Below are positions 48,376 to 56,802 of a stretch of 64,000 bases of DNA, piece after piece. A model generated the notes under the pieces. That model did no database searches, was not told where the DNA came from, and saw only the letters and a list, made by a program, of their open reading frames with translations. The position numbers and the translations under genes were made by a program. Source of the DNA: Snodgrassella sp945267035 (GTDB taxonomy: Bacteria; Pseudomonadota; Gammaproteobacteria; Burkholderiales; Neisseriaceae); contig NZ_JAFNPF010000001.1 of NCBI RefSeq assembly GCF_026535915.1, forward strand, positions 248,001 to 312,000. The letters run 5' to 3'. Positions within the stretch are counted from its first letter, which is position 1. Every line of letters starts with the position of its first letter.

Positions 48376-48869
48376 CTATTCATTGAAAATATTTCTCCAG
48401 CCACCTTTGTCTTGATAAGAATAATTTAAAAAGTTAGTTATATGGGGTAACTCTAAATGGTTTTCTTTGCCGATTTATATAACTTTTAGCACAAGATCTA
48501 CTGTTAAAGAACTGTATTCTCCAGTTCCTCCATATAAATTATTTAAACCCACATTCAAGGTGTAAGCGATCATTTCTGATCAACATCGAGGAATATGGGC
48601 ATAAAATTTTTTAACTTTAAAACTATTTTATGCTCAAACGAAAAGTCGTTTATCTCAAATTTAGGATCTAATATATTGATAAGTTGTATATTATTGGCTA
48701 ATTCCTCCCAATCGCTTAAGTTATCAGACTTTAAAAATTCTCTGAGAATATTAATGATTCACTTGGATTCAGCGTTATTGATGTTATGATGTTTGAAAGC
48801 ATTGTCAATACCGATTAAAGCAAGATACAACCTGCCTCTTATCGATATGCTTTTTAATTTGTCTTCCAT
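48376..48869 (-). pseudogene. Decayed small gene, immunity-protein-like in character
   Basis: Read on the minus strand from the ATG at 48869, the sequence MEDKLKSISIRGRLYLALIG runs to a TGA after about 36 codons. It stays in frame through INILREFLKSDNLSDWEELA and EINDFSFEHKIVLKLKNF, then breaks near 48571. After a frameshift it continues as IAYTLNVGLNNLYGGTGEYS, passes one more in-frame TAA, and ends SYQDKGGWRNIFNE at 48376. The total is about 164 residues with three lesions. The size, acidity and composition recall immunity proteins of contact-dependent or polymorphic toxin systems, but I cannot name a family. No intact toxin gene is nearby. Confidence 0.55.
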
Positions 48870-48951
48870 ATCACCAATGTATTATTTTTAATTAAAAGGT
48901 ACGTTTGCAGTGGAACGGTCTTTTTTTTGTCTATTCTGCTGAGCAGAGTAA

Positions 48952-49926
48952 TTAGCGTTCACTGTCAATTTGATTTAAAACCTGGTTGGTTAAGAGCCAC
49001 AACCAACTGACCAGCACGAAAGGCATGGTTAATACTGGAATAGCATAGGGTGTAAGCACAGCCATTAAAGCAGCTTGTGTTAACACGGTTAGAATAATAC
49101 CCAGTAAAATATAAACCACAGTTTTCAAATTTTGTTTATCACAGAATGTGGCTAAAGTAATGGCGGTGAGAACCGCATTGAAAGAATACAGTCCTAAGTT
49201 AATCAGTTCCATCTGACCGCCATACAGTAATGCTATACCGACAGCCAGTGCAGAACCGATCACACTATAAATCGCTATTTTGCGTGAGTTGATGGCAAGA
49301 CCGAGCAAAAATAATATCCCCGCCAGCGTACTATTAGCTAGAAACACTTCTGCAAGCCCCAACAGGCTGCCTGAGGTGATCGTGTGCAGATTGAACTGAC
49401 TAGAATGTGTAAGAGCATTTACGGTATGGCTAGGATTTAACTGCGAAAATGCTGGGATACACAGTAAAAAAAGCCAGCTTAACAGGATAAAAGGTAAGGT
49501 CAGACAGGGAAGATACCAGTGTTGTAAGATGTTACTGCATGCTTGGGTCACGAAAACCGACAGACAAGCAGCCAGAACAATTTCGCTCCATAAATACAAT
49601 GACTGTTCACAAAAAGTAGCCAGGGCGATGCCGATTAAACAGGCATTGAAGCCATAAATGCCTTGTTGCCATGCTTTATGATTTAGTTGATAAATATAAG
49701 CCATTAAATTGGCGCAAATAACAGCTATCAAGCTGGCACAGACAATTTCAGGTTTATTCATGCTTAAGCTCGCAACCAACACGCCAGTGAAAAAAATCAG
49801 TCCTGATAAAGCATTGTTCTGCAACATAACCTGACCATAACTGCGCAGCCATACATCTATAAACCGATACAAGAGCTTAGCATGGCACAACTGCTGCCAG
49901 CGTTGCTGAACAGAAACTTGAGTCAT
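48952..49926 (-). CDS. Urea transporter (UT family)
   Basis: This 324-residue integral membrane protein has about ten hydrophobic segments in two homologous halves. Each half repeats the urea-transporter motif: GFNACLIGIALATF with LTLPFILLSWL in the first, YSFNAVLTAITLATF with LTMPFVLVSWL in the second. It should be a passive urea channel in the inner membrane. No urease gene is present in this window; a urease elsewhere in the genome would be the expected partner. GGGAGAAA precedes the ATG. It is a single gene facing the rpmE side. Confidence 0.88.
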   Translation of the reverse strand: MTQVSVQQRWQQLCHAKLLYRFIDVWLRSYGQVMLQNNALSGLIFFTGVLVASLSMNKPEIVCASLIAVICANLMAYIYQLNHKAWQQGIYGFNACLIGIALATFCEQSLYLWSEIVLAACLSVFVTQACSNILQHWYLPCLTLPFILLSWLFLLCIPAFSQLNPSHTVNALTHSSQFNLHTITSGSLLGLAEVFLANSTLAGILFLLGLAINSRKIAIYSVIGSALAVGIALLYGGQMELINLGLYSFNAVLTAITLATFCDKQNLKTVVYILLGIILTVLTQAALMAVLTPYAIPVLTMPFVLVSWLWLLTNQVLNQIDSER

Positions 49927-50224
49927 TGATTTTCTCCCATATTGATTGTTTGCATATGTAAAATGTTCAGTAACGTTTCCTCACGATTTTATATAATAAT
50001 CGTGCCATTATTAACAATACAACTTCAATCAGGGATGGTTTTTATTTTTGATGGCTGTCAGTTTGCTGCAAATACGGTGCATTAGACGGCGACAATGCTT
50101 TAAATTTTAAGCAGAAATATGCTAATGTCGATAAACAAGCCAAACAATGTCCGGTATGGTAAAAATAAACTCTATAAAATCAAATGGATTTGTGTATGAT
50201 CAATATTTTTAGTAGGAAGAGAAC

Positions 50225-51217
50225 ATGCAGTCACAGTTAAATTCGGTGGGTACACCGTTTTTTTACGGTGTGTTTAGCGCAATCGTCATGGTGATGATTG
50301 TCATTGATATGCTTACTTTAAAAAAAGAAGGCGTACATAAAGTGAGCAGTAAAGAAGCTTTATTGTGGACGACGGTATGGATTAGTGTTTCATTGGGATT
50401 TGCTGTCTGGCTATATTTCGAACTATTACATAATCCATCAATGGGGCATGACGTTGCTGCCGATTCGGTGATGGATTTTCTGACAGGTTATGTGCTGGAA
50501 AAGTCTTTATCAGTGGATAATATATTTGTATTCGTGCTGATTTTCAGTTATTTCAAGGTACCAGCGGCATTTCAGCATCGTGTCCTTCTTTTTGGGGTCT
50601 TAGGTGCCATAATACTGCGGGCGATCATGGTCGGCTTAGGTGCGGTATTGGTTAGCCGCTTCAGTTGGGTTTTATATTTGTTTGGGCTATTTCTGCTATA
50701 TAGTGGTATTAAGTTGATGTTGCCTGAAAAAGAAGGCAATAAAGGTCTTGAAGCTAATCCATTGATAAAATGGTTGCATCAACATTTTCCAGTTAGTGAT
50801 CATTTTAATCATGAAAAATTCTTTACGGTAGAAAATGGTAAACGTTTAGCCACGCCACTATTATTGGCTTTAATCGTCATTGAATTAAGCGATGTGGTTT
50901 TTGCTGTTGACAGTATTCCAGCCGTCTTTGCGGTAACTACAGATCCGTTTATTGTATTTACTTCCAATATTTTTGCCGTATTGGGATTACGGGCGATGTA
51001 TTTTTTATTAGCCAATGTGGTGGAAAAATTTGTTTATTTGAAATATGGCTTGGCGGTGGTATTGAGTTTTATCGGCGGGAAAATGCTGGTGGTAAAATGG
51101 TGGCATATCCCTTCCTGGGCATCTTTGGCTGTTGTCTTCACCGCTTTATTGATGGCGATATTGGCATCTTGGTGGAAAAATTGCCAACAGCCGGTTACGC
51201 ACAAATCTGTTGAGTAA
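50225..51217 (+). CDS. TerC-family integral membrane protein
   Basis: This 330-residue protein has about nine transmembrane segments and belongs to the TerC/Alx family. The acidic metal-site motifs are present: EKSLSVDNIFVF in an early helix and ELSDVVFAVDSIPAVFA in a later one. Members are linked to manganese export, tellurite resistance, and metal loading of exported proteins. AGGAAGAG precedes the ATG. No manganese (yybP-ykoY) riboswitch could be found in the 298-bp space upstream. A hairpin lies 15 bp after the stop. Confidence 0.9.
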   Translation: MQSQLNSVGTPFFYGVFSAIVMVMIVIDMLTLKKEGVHKVSSKEALLWTTVWISVSLGFAVWLYFELLHNPSMGHDVAADSVMDFLTGYVLEKSLSVDNIFVFVLIFSYFKVPAAFQHRVLLFGVLGAIILRAIMVGLGAVLVSRFSWVLYLFGLFLLYSGIKLMLPEKEGNKGLEANPLIKWLHQHFPVSDHFNHEKFFTVENGKRLATPLLLALIVIELSDVVFAVDSIPAVFAVTTDPFIVFTSNIFAVLGLRAMYFLLANVVEKFVYLKYGLAVVLSFIGGKMLVVKWWHIPSWASLAVVFTALLMAILASWWKNCQQPVTHKSVE

Positions 51218-51231
51218 ACAACAATATGCGA

Positions 51232-51264
51232 CAAAGTGGATATTTTTAAGAAATATCCACTTTG
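51232..51264. terminator. Hairpin between the convergent terC-like and flavodoxin genes
   Basis: A perfect 14-bp stem (51232-51245, 51251-51264) with a 5-nt loop between two convergent genes. There is no clear T tail, so it is a likely but unproven terminator. Confidence 0.55.
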
Positions 51265-51300
51265 CTACGTCAATAGAAGTCTCAGCTCAGAATGGCATGA

Positions 51301-51855
51301 TCAACTTAATTTGTTGATTAACTCACTTATCCTAGCCACATAGATTTTGACTGTTTCAATATCACCGCGAGGGATTTCATCCACACTGGCATCAGCTGGT
51401 GTTTGTACCATTGCACCTGCTGAACCACCCAAAACATTGACATCGTCGCGCTCGGCAGCTTTAGTGTTTGCGGGTAATACGCCCAAGCTAACCCATAATC
51501 CGCCATGCTGAGCAGCAAATGTTTGCATCCAGATCATGGTAATTTGTTTGTCACCATTGAAACTGGAACTGTTGGTAAAACCGCCAAAAATCTTGTCTTG
51601 CCAGGCGCGTTCAGCCCATAAACCCGAAGTGGCATCGGCAAATTTTTTAAATTGCCAAGGTACATTTCCCATATAAGTTGGTGCAGCAAGAATAATACCT
51701 TTGGCAGAATGTAATTGTTGCCACTGGTCATTATCCAGATCACCATTAGCATCAATTTCAACCAATACAGCATCCGTATCCGCCGCTACTGCCTCTGCAA
51801 TTTTTAGGGTATGACCGTAGCCAGAAAAAACCACAATTGCCAGTTTACTCATCAT
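51301..51855 (-). CDS. Flavodoxin-fold NAD(P)H-dependent oxidoreductase (WrbA-like)
   Basis: This 184-residue protein has the flavodoxin fold with FMN-phosphate loop FSGYGHTLKIAE (about 9-20), then AAPTYMGNVPWQFKKF (about 57-72) and TNSSSFNGDKQ. It resembles WrbA-type quinone reductases and related FMN reductases that detoxify quinones by two-electron reduction. AAGGAAATTG precedes the ATG at 51855; a TTG one codon earlier is also open. It is a single-gene unit with no functional clue from neighbours. Confidence 0.85.
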   Translation of the reverse strand: MMSKLAIVVFSGYGHTLKIAEAVAADTDAVLVEIDANGDLDNDQWQQLHSAKGIILAAPTYMGNVPWQFKKFADATSGLWAERAWQDKIFGGFTNSSSFNGDKQITMIWMQTFAAQHGGLWVSLGVLPANTKAAERDDVNVLGGSAGAMVQTPADASVDEIPRGDIETVKIYVARISELINKLS

Positions 51856-52428
51856 CAATTTCCTTTTCGTCCTTCAAAACAGTTTATATAATTTCATTGT
51901 TCCTTATGTATCAATACGATAGTCGTTGTCGGTAAAAATAGCAAATCTTGTCACTGGATAAATAAGATGTCTACCAAGCATTCTATTTATCGTCAGTAGA
52001 TTAATTGATAATCATAGTTTAATGGAGTTGGTGATTAAGCTGAGAAAAAAGTTTAAGCGGATTTATAGCTGACCATATCTTTAGAGGATTCACGATATTA
52101 ACTATAGGGTCGCGCCACGAAGTTGCCGCAAGTTGACTCCATCCCCGTGGCCATGAATATTCATTGCAATTAAGATAAGATATGACGCGCTATTTGGTTT
52201 ACCGATGACGTCAATAGCTGCATAAATGTACGATGACAGATTGGTTATTTCTCAGCAGAGGTTACTTTATTATCCCCGTTTTTCTGGGTAGTGAATGATA
52301 GGCGGCGACAATTAGGAAAATGTCAGAAAAAGAGTTTTTATGCCGTAAGTGTTGATTTGCTGATACAAAGTTGTCATTTGCTGGTGATAGAGTGTATTTA
52401 ATGTAACCTTATAAGGACTCATTAGCGT
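51856..52428. other. Intergenic stretch upstream of the lipoprotein cassette
   Basis: No supported gene. A region at about 52020-52160 is less AT-rich and open on the minus strand for about 45 codons (reading SWPRGWSQLAATSWRD), possibly a remnant, but it has no start or recognised homology. Confidence 0.4.
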
Positions 52429-52599
52429 TTAAATGTGATAATCGCCATGAAATAGGACTTTCAAGACATTATCAAGTTAAAAATTAACCAAAGCACTTTG
52501 CTATTCGACACAATTACAATACCAGTACCGGTAATATAAAGGCACACTAAAGTGTGCTAAAACAATGAACTAGACAACCAATAGCATAATGTTGTCGCA
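52429..52599 (+). repeat. Left copy of a ~170-bp direct repeat flanking the lipoprotein gene
   Basis: This segment aligns by eye along its whole length with 53608-53779. It begins with the codons FKCDNRH, the same as the last residues of the lipoprotein gene, and continues through TTAACCAAAG.ACTTTG and the hairpin GCACACT-AA-AGTGTGC to CAACCA.TAGCATAA. It is therefore the tail and downstream region of a former second gene copy. Confidence 0.85.
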
Positions 52600-52621
52600 A
52601 AAAAAAAGCTTGGGGAACCCA

Positions 52622-53629
52622 ATGAAAAAACAGTTATATCGATTAATAATGAGTTTTATCACTTTGTTAATACTTAGCAATTGCAGCACCATCACCAAGT
52701 TGGATAAAACTGAAGCAGCCGAATCGAAGATAAAAGTGATCAAAGATTTAGATCTATATTCTGTGAGTAGTGTCGAATATATCGACCCTGATCGGGAATT
52801 TTTTCACGTATCGTTATCAGAAACTTTACCGCCCGATGCAGACAAGAAGATATTGCCTGCCAATTTAACCCAAAAAAAATACACCATAATCGGTAACAAA
52901 CGTAAATTGTTTATGAAATTGGCTGGGATTCCAGAAGCGGCGTATGTCAGGATTTATGATTATACCAACAATCAACTATTTTCTTATCCCATTTCATCTA
53001 TGGAAGTCACGGCAATATTAGATATTTTTAAATACGATCTTACCCCACCATATGAAACGACAAATTATCGAATTGGATTTGAATTACCGCAAGCGTTATG
53101 GTCAATGCTTCGTTCAAATTCTGGTTTAATCGTTTATATAACAAAAGACAATCCTTTTGCACAAAAACAACTTACACCCCTTGACTGGCAAATCATTCCA
53201 AATGCAAATTATCCGCATACAGGAGCAGATCAATTATCCAATAGAGATGATGGAAATGCCTCGAAGGTGATAAAAAGTTACCTGGCTAAGGCGAATAATA
53301 TGACTTTTTATGTTCAGGATTATGTAGATGAAAGCCAACCCGAAAGGTTAGGAATTGATAAAATTTTGGCAAGAGAACTTCTGGTTTTAGATGATGAAGG
53401 TAACACTCTTTTTAAAAGACGCATGTTTCAAGATGAAGGTACCTCATTGGTTGAGTTAAATAATTTCCATGAAGATGGAAATGATCAATTCCAATGGGCA
53501 GGACAATTATTCAAAGATTTACCGCCAGTTGTATTTGGCTTTGAATCGTTCGCATTTGGCTGTGGAGGAGTCGATTTTATTGTGCCTGATGCGGAAGGGA
53601 TAGAATTTAAATGTGATAATCGTCACTAA
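52622..53629 (+). CDS. Predicted lipoprotein of unknown function
   Basis: This 335-residue protein has a lipoprotein signal: MKKQLYRL, a hydrophobic core, then LLILSNCS with the lipidated Cys near residue 21. I do not recognise the rest. It is rich in Asp and Asn with many short beta-like segments, ends FAFGCGGVDFIVPDAEGIEFKCDNRH (in two pieces) and has a pair of Cys near the C-terminus that could bond. I start at the ATG at 52622, which has GGGGA in front; an ATG at 52589 would add 11 residues before the signal. A run of nine A residues lies between the two starts. The gene is flanked by 170-bp direct repeats. Confidence 0.78.
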   Translation: MKKQLYRLIMSFITLLILSNCSTITKLDKTEAAESKIKVIKDLDLYSVSSVEYIDPDREFFHVSLSETLPPDADKKILPANLTQKKYTIIGNKRKLFMKLAGIPEAAYVRIYDYTNNQLFSYPISSMEVTAILDIFKYDLTPPYETTNYRIGFELPQALWSMLRSNSGLIVYITKDNPFAQKQLTPLDWQIIPNANYPHTGADQLSNRDDGNASKVIKSYLAKANNMTFYVQDYVDESQPERLGIDKILARELLVLDDEGNTLFKRRMFQDEGTSLVELNNFHEDGNDQFQWAGQLFKDLPPVVFGFESFAFGCGGVDFIVPDAEGIEFKCDNRH

Positions 53630-53779
53630 ATAGGTTTTTTTAAGACATTATCTAGTTTAAATTAACCAAAGTACTTTGGTGTTTGAGAACAGTACAATTC
53701 AAATATTTGTAATAAGTAGGCACACTAACTAATGTGTGCCAAAACAGTGAACTTGGCAACCAGTAGCATAAATTTGTCT
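53608..53779 (+). repeat. Right copy of the ~170-bp direct repeat
   Basis: It covers the last codons of the lipoprotein gene and about 150 bp downstream, including a hairpin GGCACAC/GTGTGCC at about 53719-53740. It is homologous to 52429-52599 with small indels. Confidence 0.85.
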
Positions 53780-54246
53780 TAATAAACCTGCATTGGCAGT
53801 GAAATGACAATATTAATCAGCAAAATTCATTGGCTATGGAATGACACATTATTAAACTGATTGAATACACTCAAATCATTTTCTGGGCATATCAATTTAA
53901 ACATAATGGGTATATTATATTGTAATATTTAATTAAATCATCAATATATAATTTAAACTGAAAAGAAAAAAAAGAAAATAGTACGAATTTACTCTTTAGT
54001 ATTTTTATTTTTTAAGTTGGCGTTATATATCTAAGAGTCTGATTGCCAAAAATAAATACAATTATTCTATGTTGGGAAAATGTAATATCAGTGTAGCAAT
54101 ATGCTAAATTCACACCTTTAGCCGTTTTCATGTTTGTTTCTCAGGTAAAGTAAATAAAAACATAAACTTGTATTTTATTATTATGATTAAACTTCAAGTT
54201 TGATCCGATAGACGAGTGATGTGAGATATTGATTACAGGAGAAAGT
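53780..54246. other. AT-rich intergenic stretch before yaaA
   Basis: Strongly A/T-rich, with no gene seen. It presumably holds the yaaA promoter, which I cannot place. Confidence 0.45.
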
Positions 54247-55026
54247 ATGTTAACTGTTATTGCCGCCCCAACCACACAGGATTTTGCTAATCCCCGTTTA
54301 AGTTCTACTTATACTCAGCCTCAGTTTCTACAACAAAGTGCTCAACTGGTGCATCTGTGCCGTCAACTGAGTCTTTCCCAGTTGGAAGAAATCATGCATA
54401 TCAGCCCACATTTGGCTGAACTGAATCAACAACGTTTCCGCGAATGGCATCAACCTTTTACTCCGGACAATGCTTTACAGGCTATATTTGCGTATGGTGG
54501 TGATATCTACAATAGTTTGCATGTTGATGATTTATCATTGCATAAACTGGATTATATGCAACAAGCAGTTCGGATTTTGTCTGGGCTTTATGGTTTGTTG
54601 CGACCCCTCGATCTAATCCAGCCCTATCGCCTCAGCATGAATGTCCGTTTGGAAAACCCGAAGGGTATCAATTTATATCATTTCTGGCATGAAACGCTGA
54701 CCCATTACCTCAATGACACTGAAACTGATACCATTGTTGATCTGGCTTTTGATAACTATTTCAAAGCGATTGATCAGGATAAACTCCAAGCCAAAGTCAT
54801 TAAACCGGTATTTCTGGATGAAAAAGCCGGTAGATATATGAATGTCAATGCCTATGCTAAAGAAGCAATGGGTTTGATGACTCGTTTTATTGTCGACAAT
54901 AAACTGGAATCGCCAAAATTACTGCATGAATTCAACACCAATGGCTATCAATTTATTAAAAACGAATCGACTGAGCATGAGTTGGTGTTTAAACGCGCGG
55001 AAAAAGTCGCTAAACAATACCAGTAA
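54247..55026 (+). CDS. yaaA: Peroxide stress protein YaaA (DUF328/UPF0246)
   Basis: This 259-residue protein has the YaaA pattern: MLTVIAAP at the start, then SGLYGLLRPLDLIQPYRL (about 112-129) and the C-terminal FNTNGYQF. In E. coli the homologue limits iron-driven Fenton damage during peroxide stress and binds DNA. In this window rich in iron import, such a role would be useful. AGGAGAAAG precedes the ATG at 54247; a TTG at 54229 is not preferred. A hairpin follows the stop. Confidence 0.92.
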   Translation: MLTVIAAPTTQDFANPRLSSTYTQPQFLQQSAQLVHLCRQLSLSQLEEIMHISPHLAELNQQRFREWHQPFTPDNALQAIFAYGGDIYNSLHVDDLSLHKLDYMQQAVRILSGLYGLLRPLDLIQPYRLSMNVRLENPKGINLYHFWHETLTHYLNDTETDTIVDLAFDNYFKAIDQDKLQAKVIKPVFLDEKAGRYMNVNAYAKEAMGLMTRFIVDNKLESPKLLHEFNTNGYQFIKNESTEHELVFKRAEKVAKQYQ

Positions 55027-55041
55027 ATAAAAAAAAAGAAT

Positions 55042-55065
55042 GGCTTAACACTATACTGTTAAGCC
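55042..55065 (+). terminator. Hairpin after yaaA
   Basis: GGCTTAACA/TGTTAAGCC (55042-55050, 55057-55065), preceded by an A-run. The tail on the + strand is not T-rich. Confidence 0.5.
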
Positions 55066-55147
55066 GATTCGACTACAATTTACATAAAAATGTCGTAGAC
55101 AGAGAAAATTCGGTACAATCCCCGCTTTACCCTAGCAGAGGTCTAAT

Positions 55148-55483
55148 ATGTCAGAATCAACACAAATATGCCCACAATGTGCCAGTGAACAGAACTATTT
55201 CGATGGTACCTTTACCGTTTGTCTCGAGTGTGGGCATGAATGGGATGCTAACAATGCCAGCAATACTGATGAATTGGTTGTGAAAGACAGCAATGGCAAT
55301 TTGCTTGCCAATGGAGATGATGTCATTTTAATTAAAGACCTCAAACTTAAAGGCAGCAGTCAGGTGCTAAAAAAAGGCGCTAAAGCCAAAGGGATCCGCT
55401 TGGTTGAAGGGGATCACGAAATCGACTGTAAGGTAGATGGGATGAAAATTATGTTGAAGGCGTGTTTTGTGAAAAAAGCCTAA
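55148..55483 (+). CDS. yjdM: YjdM/PhnA-family zinc-ribbon protein
   Basis: This 111-residue protein has an N-terminal zinc ribbon (Cys8, Cys11, Cys25, Cys28: CPQC and CLEC) and a C-terminal SH3-like beta domain with the family sequence VKDSNGNLLANGDDV. The family was once called PhnA, but alkylphosphonate use is not its established role, and its function remains unclear. It is a single gene ending at a long perfect hairpin. Confidence 0.92.
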   Translation: MSESTQICPQCASEQNYFDGTFTVCLECGHEWDANNASNTDELVVKDSNGNLLANGDDVILIKDLKLKGSSQVLKKGAKAKGIRLVEGDHEIDCKVDGMKIMLKACFVKKA

Positions 55484-55510
55484 AGCAAATTTTAACTTTA
55501 TTGCTAAACG

Positions 55511-55557
55511 AAAATTGGTCCGTCTGTCAAAATTTGGTTGAGATACGGACCAATTTT
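55511..55557. terminator. Long hairpin between yjdM and the heme operon
   Basis: A perfect 13-bp stem (55511-55523, 55545-55557) ending in TTTT on both strands, between convergent transcripts. Confidence 0.7.
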
Positions 55558-55602
55558 AACTGGTGCATAAATTGATCTATTCACCAGTAAAGGGATTAAA
55601 TT

Positions 55603-56247
55603 TTATCTTTCATTCATAGACAAACTTGGATCAACCACAGCATAAATTTTGTTTTCCAGTTTATCAGCTTTAATTTTCTCTAAGATCACCCGTGCCAGTT
55701 CTGCCCGATGAACACACCCATGAACCTCTTGCTGGCTAAAACATTCTGCTTTACCCGTGATCTCCCCAGTGATTAAACCACCAGGACGTAAAATAACGTA
55801 ATTCAAAGAGCTGGTTTGCAACCATGCCTCAGCCAGAGATTTCTCACGTAGAGCATGCCCGAATGCTTGCTTGGCTCGTTCAGACATGGTTGACCATGAG
55901 TCACCACAACCGAGTGAAGTCACCAGAAGCATTTGATGGATACCACATTGTTCAGCCGTATCCATAATCAGACGCTGTGCCTCATAATGTGCACCAGACG
56001 ATCCGCCCAGTGTGGACACAATAACGGTATCCGCACCGGCCAGCTGACAGATTTCTTGAACCTTGGTTGCATCCATGGCATCACCGACTACGGTGATCAC
56101 ACCTTGCTGATTTAACTGGTTGGCAAATTCAGCATCGCGGACTAAAGCCACACAGCGCCATGGTGTTGGTTGTTGCATAGCTTGCTGCAATACCTGATAG
56201 CCTGTGCCCATTTTCGGGCTTACCCCAAATAGCAATAAAGTTTTCAT
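55603..56247 (-). CDS. NAD(P)-binding protein, ChuY-like (putative anaerobilin reductase)
   Basis: This 214-residue Rossmann-fold protein has the NAD(P)-binding start MKTLLLFGVSPKMGTGYQVL and the later VSTLGGSSG and LRPGGL motifs of the NmrA/atypical SDR group. Alone it would only be called an NAD(P)H-binding protein. Its place 10 bp after hutX and downstream of hutW matches chuW-chuX-chuY of pathogenic E. coli, where ChuY reduces anaerobilin, the product of ChuW. Assignment as ChuY-like therefore rests on context plus fold. The start is the ATG just after hutX. Confidence 0.75.
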   Translation of the reverse strand: MKTLLLFGVSPKMGTGYQVLQQAMQQPTPWRCVALVRDAEFANQLNQQGVITVVGDAMDATKVQEICQLAGADTVIVSTLGGSSGAHYEAQRLIMDTAEQCGIHQMLLVTSLGCGDSWSTMSERAKQAFGHALREKSLAEAWLQTSSLNYVILRPGGLITGEITGKAECFSQQEVHGCVHRAELARVILEKIKADKLENKIYAVVDPSLSMNER

Positions 56248-56257
56248 CGGATTCGCC

Positions 56258-56764
56258 TTATGCAGATTTGAAACGTTGCGCTAAATTTCTGAATTTTTCT
56301 AACTGATCTGCTTTCAACTGTCGCTGTTGATCACGGCCGACAAAAATCTTGAACATGGCTTCGCCATGGTGATTGAGAAAAAGAATTGAAGCGGTGGCCA
56401 TACGCATAAAATTACGCTCTACAAAAGCAATATGCTGGCAATTTTCGGCACGAATATGCCCGCCAAAACCTTGTTTATGGTGTAAATTAAAATAACCTGC
56501 ACCATGCTTGCCTTCTGGCAGCTCACCGGAGAATTCAGCAATGATATCCGCCGTGTGCACCAGGAAAGTAATTTCCCCCCAACCAGCAACTTCTTGCCAC
56601 ACTGTATCAAACTGGCTGCCGTCAGTGATAATTGCATCTGGAATAGCCGCAATCACCTCGGTCATGGTTGCCTGATATTGTTGGGCAATCTGCTCCAATG
56701 TGCCTTCTGGATTGGTTTGCATAAAAGCATGAAGATCATTATGTTGAGATTGTTTAGACATCAT
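56258..56764 (-). CDS. hutX: Heme utilisation cytosolic carrier HutX
   Basis: This 168-residue protein belongs to the HutX/ChuX family, cytoplasmic heme-binding proteins that pass heme to the degrading enzyme. Family features include the N-terminal PEGTLEQIAQQYQATMTEV (about 19-37) and the C-terminal SILFLNHHGEAMFKIFVGRD (126-145). Two adjacent ATG codons (56764 and 56761) follow AAAGGG; the first is listed. It lies 38 bp after hutW. Confidence 0.92.
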   Translation of the reverse strand: MMSKQSQHNDLHAFMQTNPEGTLEQIAQQYQATMTEVIAAIPDAIITDGSQFDTVWQEVAGWGEITFLVHTADIIAEFSGELPEGKHGAGYFNLHHKQGFGGHIRAENCQHIAFVERNFMRMATASILFLNHHGEAMFKIFVGRDQQRQLKADQLEKFRNLAQRFKSA

Positions 56765-56802
56765 TATTCCCTTTATTAAATTGATTTCTTTAACCGCATG
56801 GT

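Noticed and set aside
49990..50224. Possible manganese riboswitch upstream of the TerC-like gene
   Set aside because: The conserved yybP-ykoY loops are not present.
51232..51264. Palindromic hairpins (here and at 7327-7361, 55511-55557) as members of one repeat family
   Set aside because: Their stem sequences differ completely; they are individual terminators between genes.
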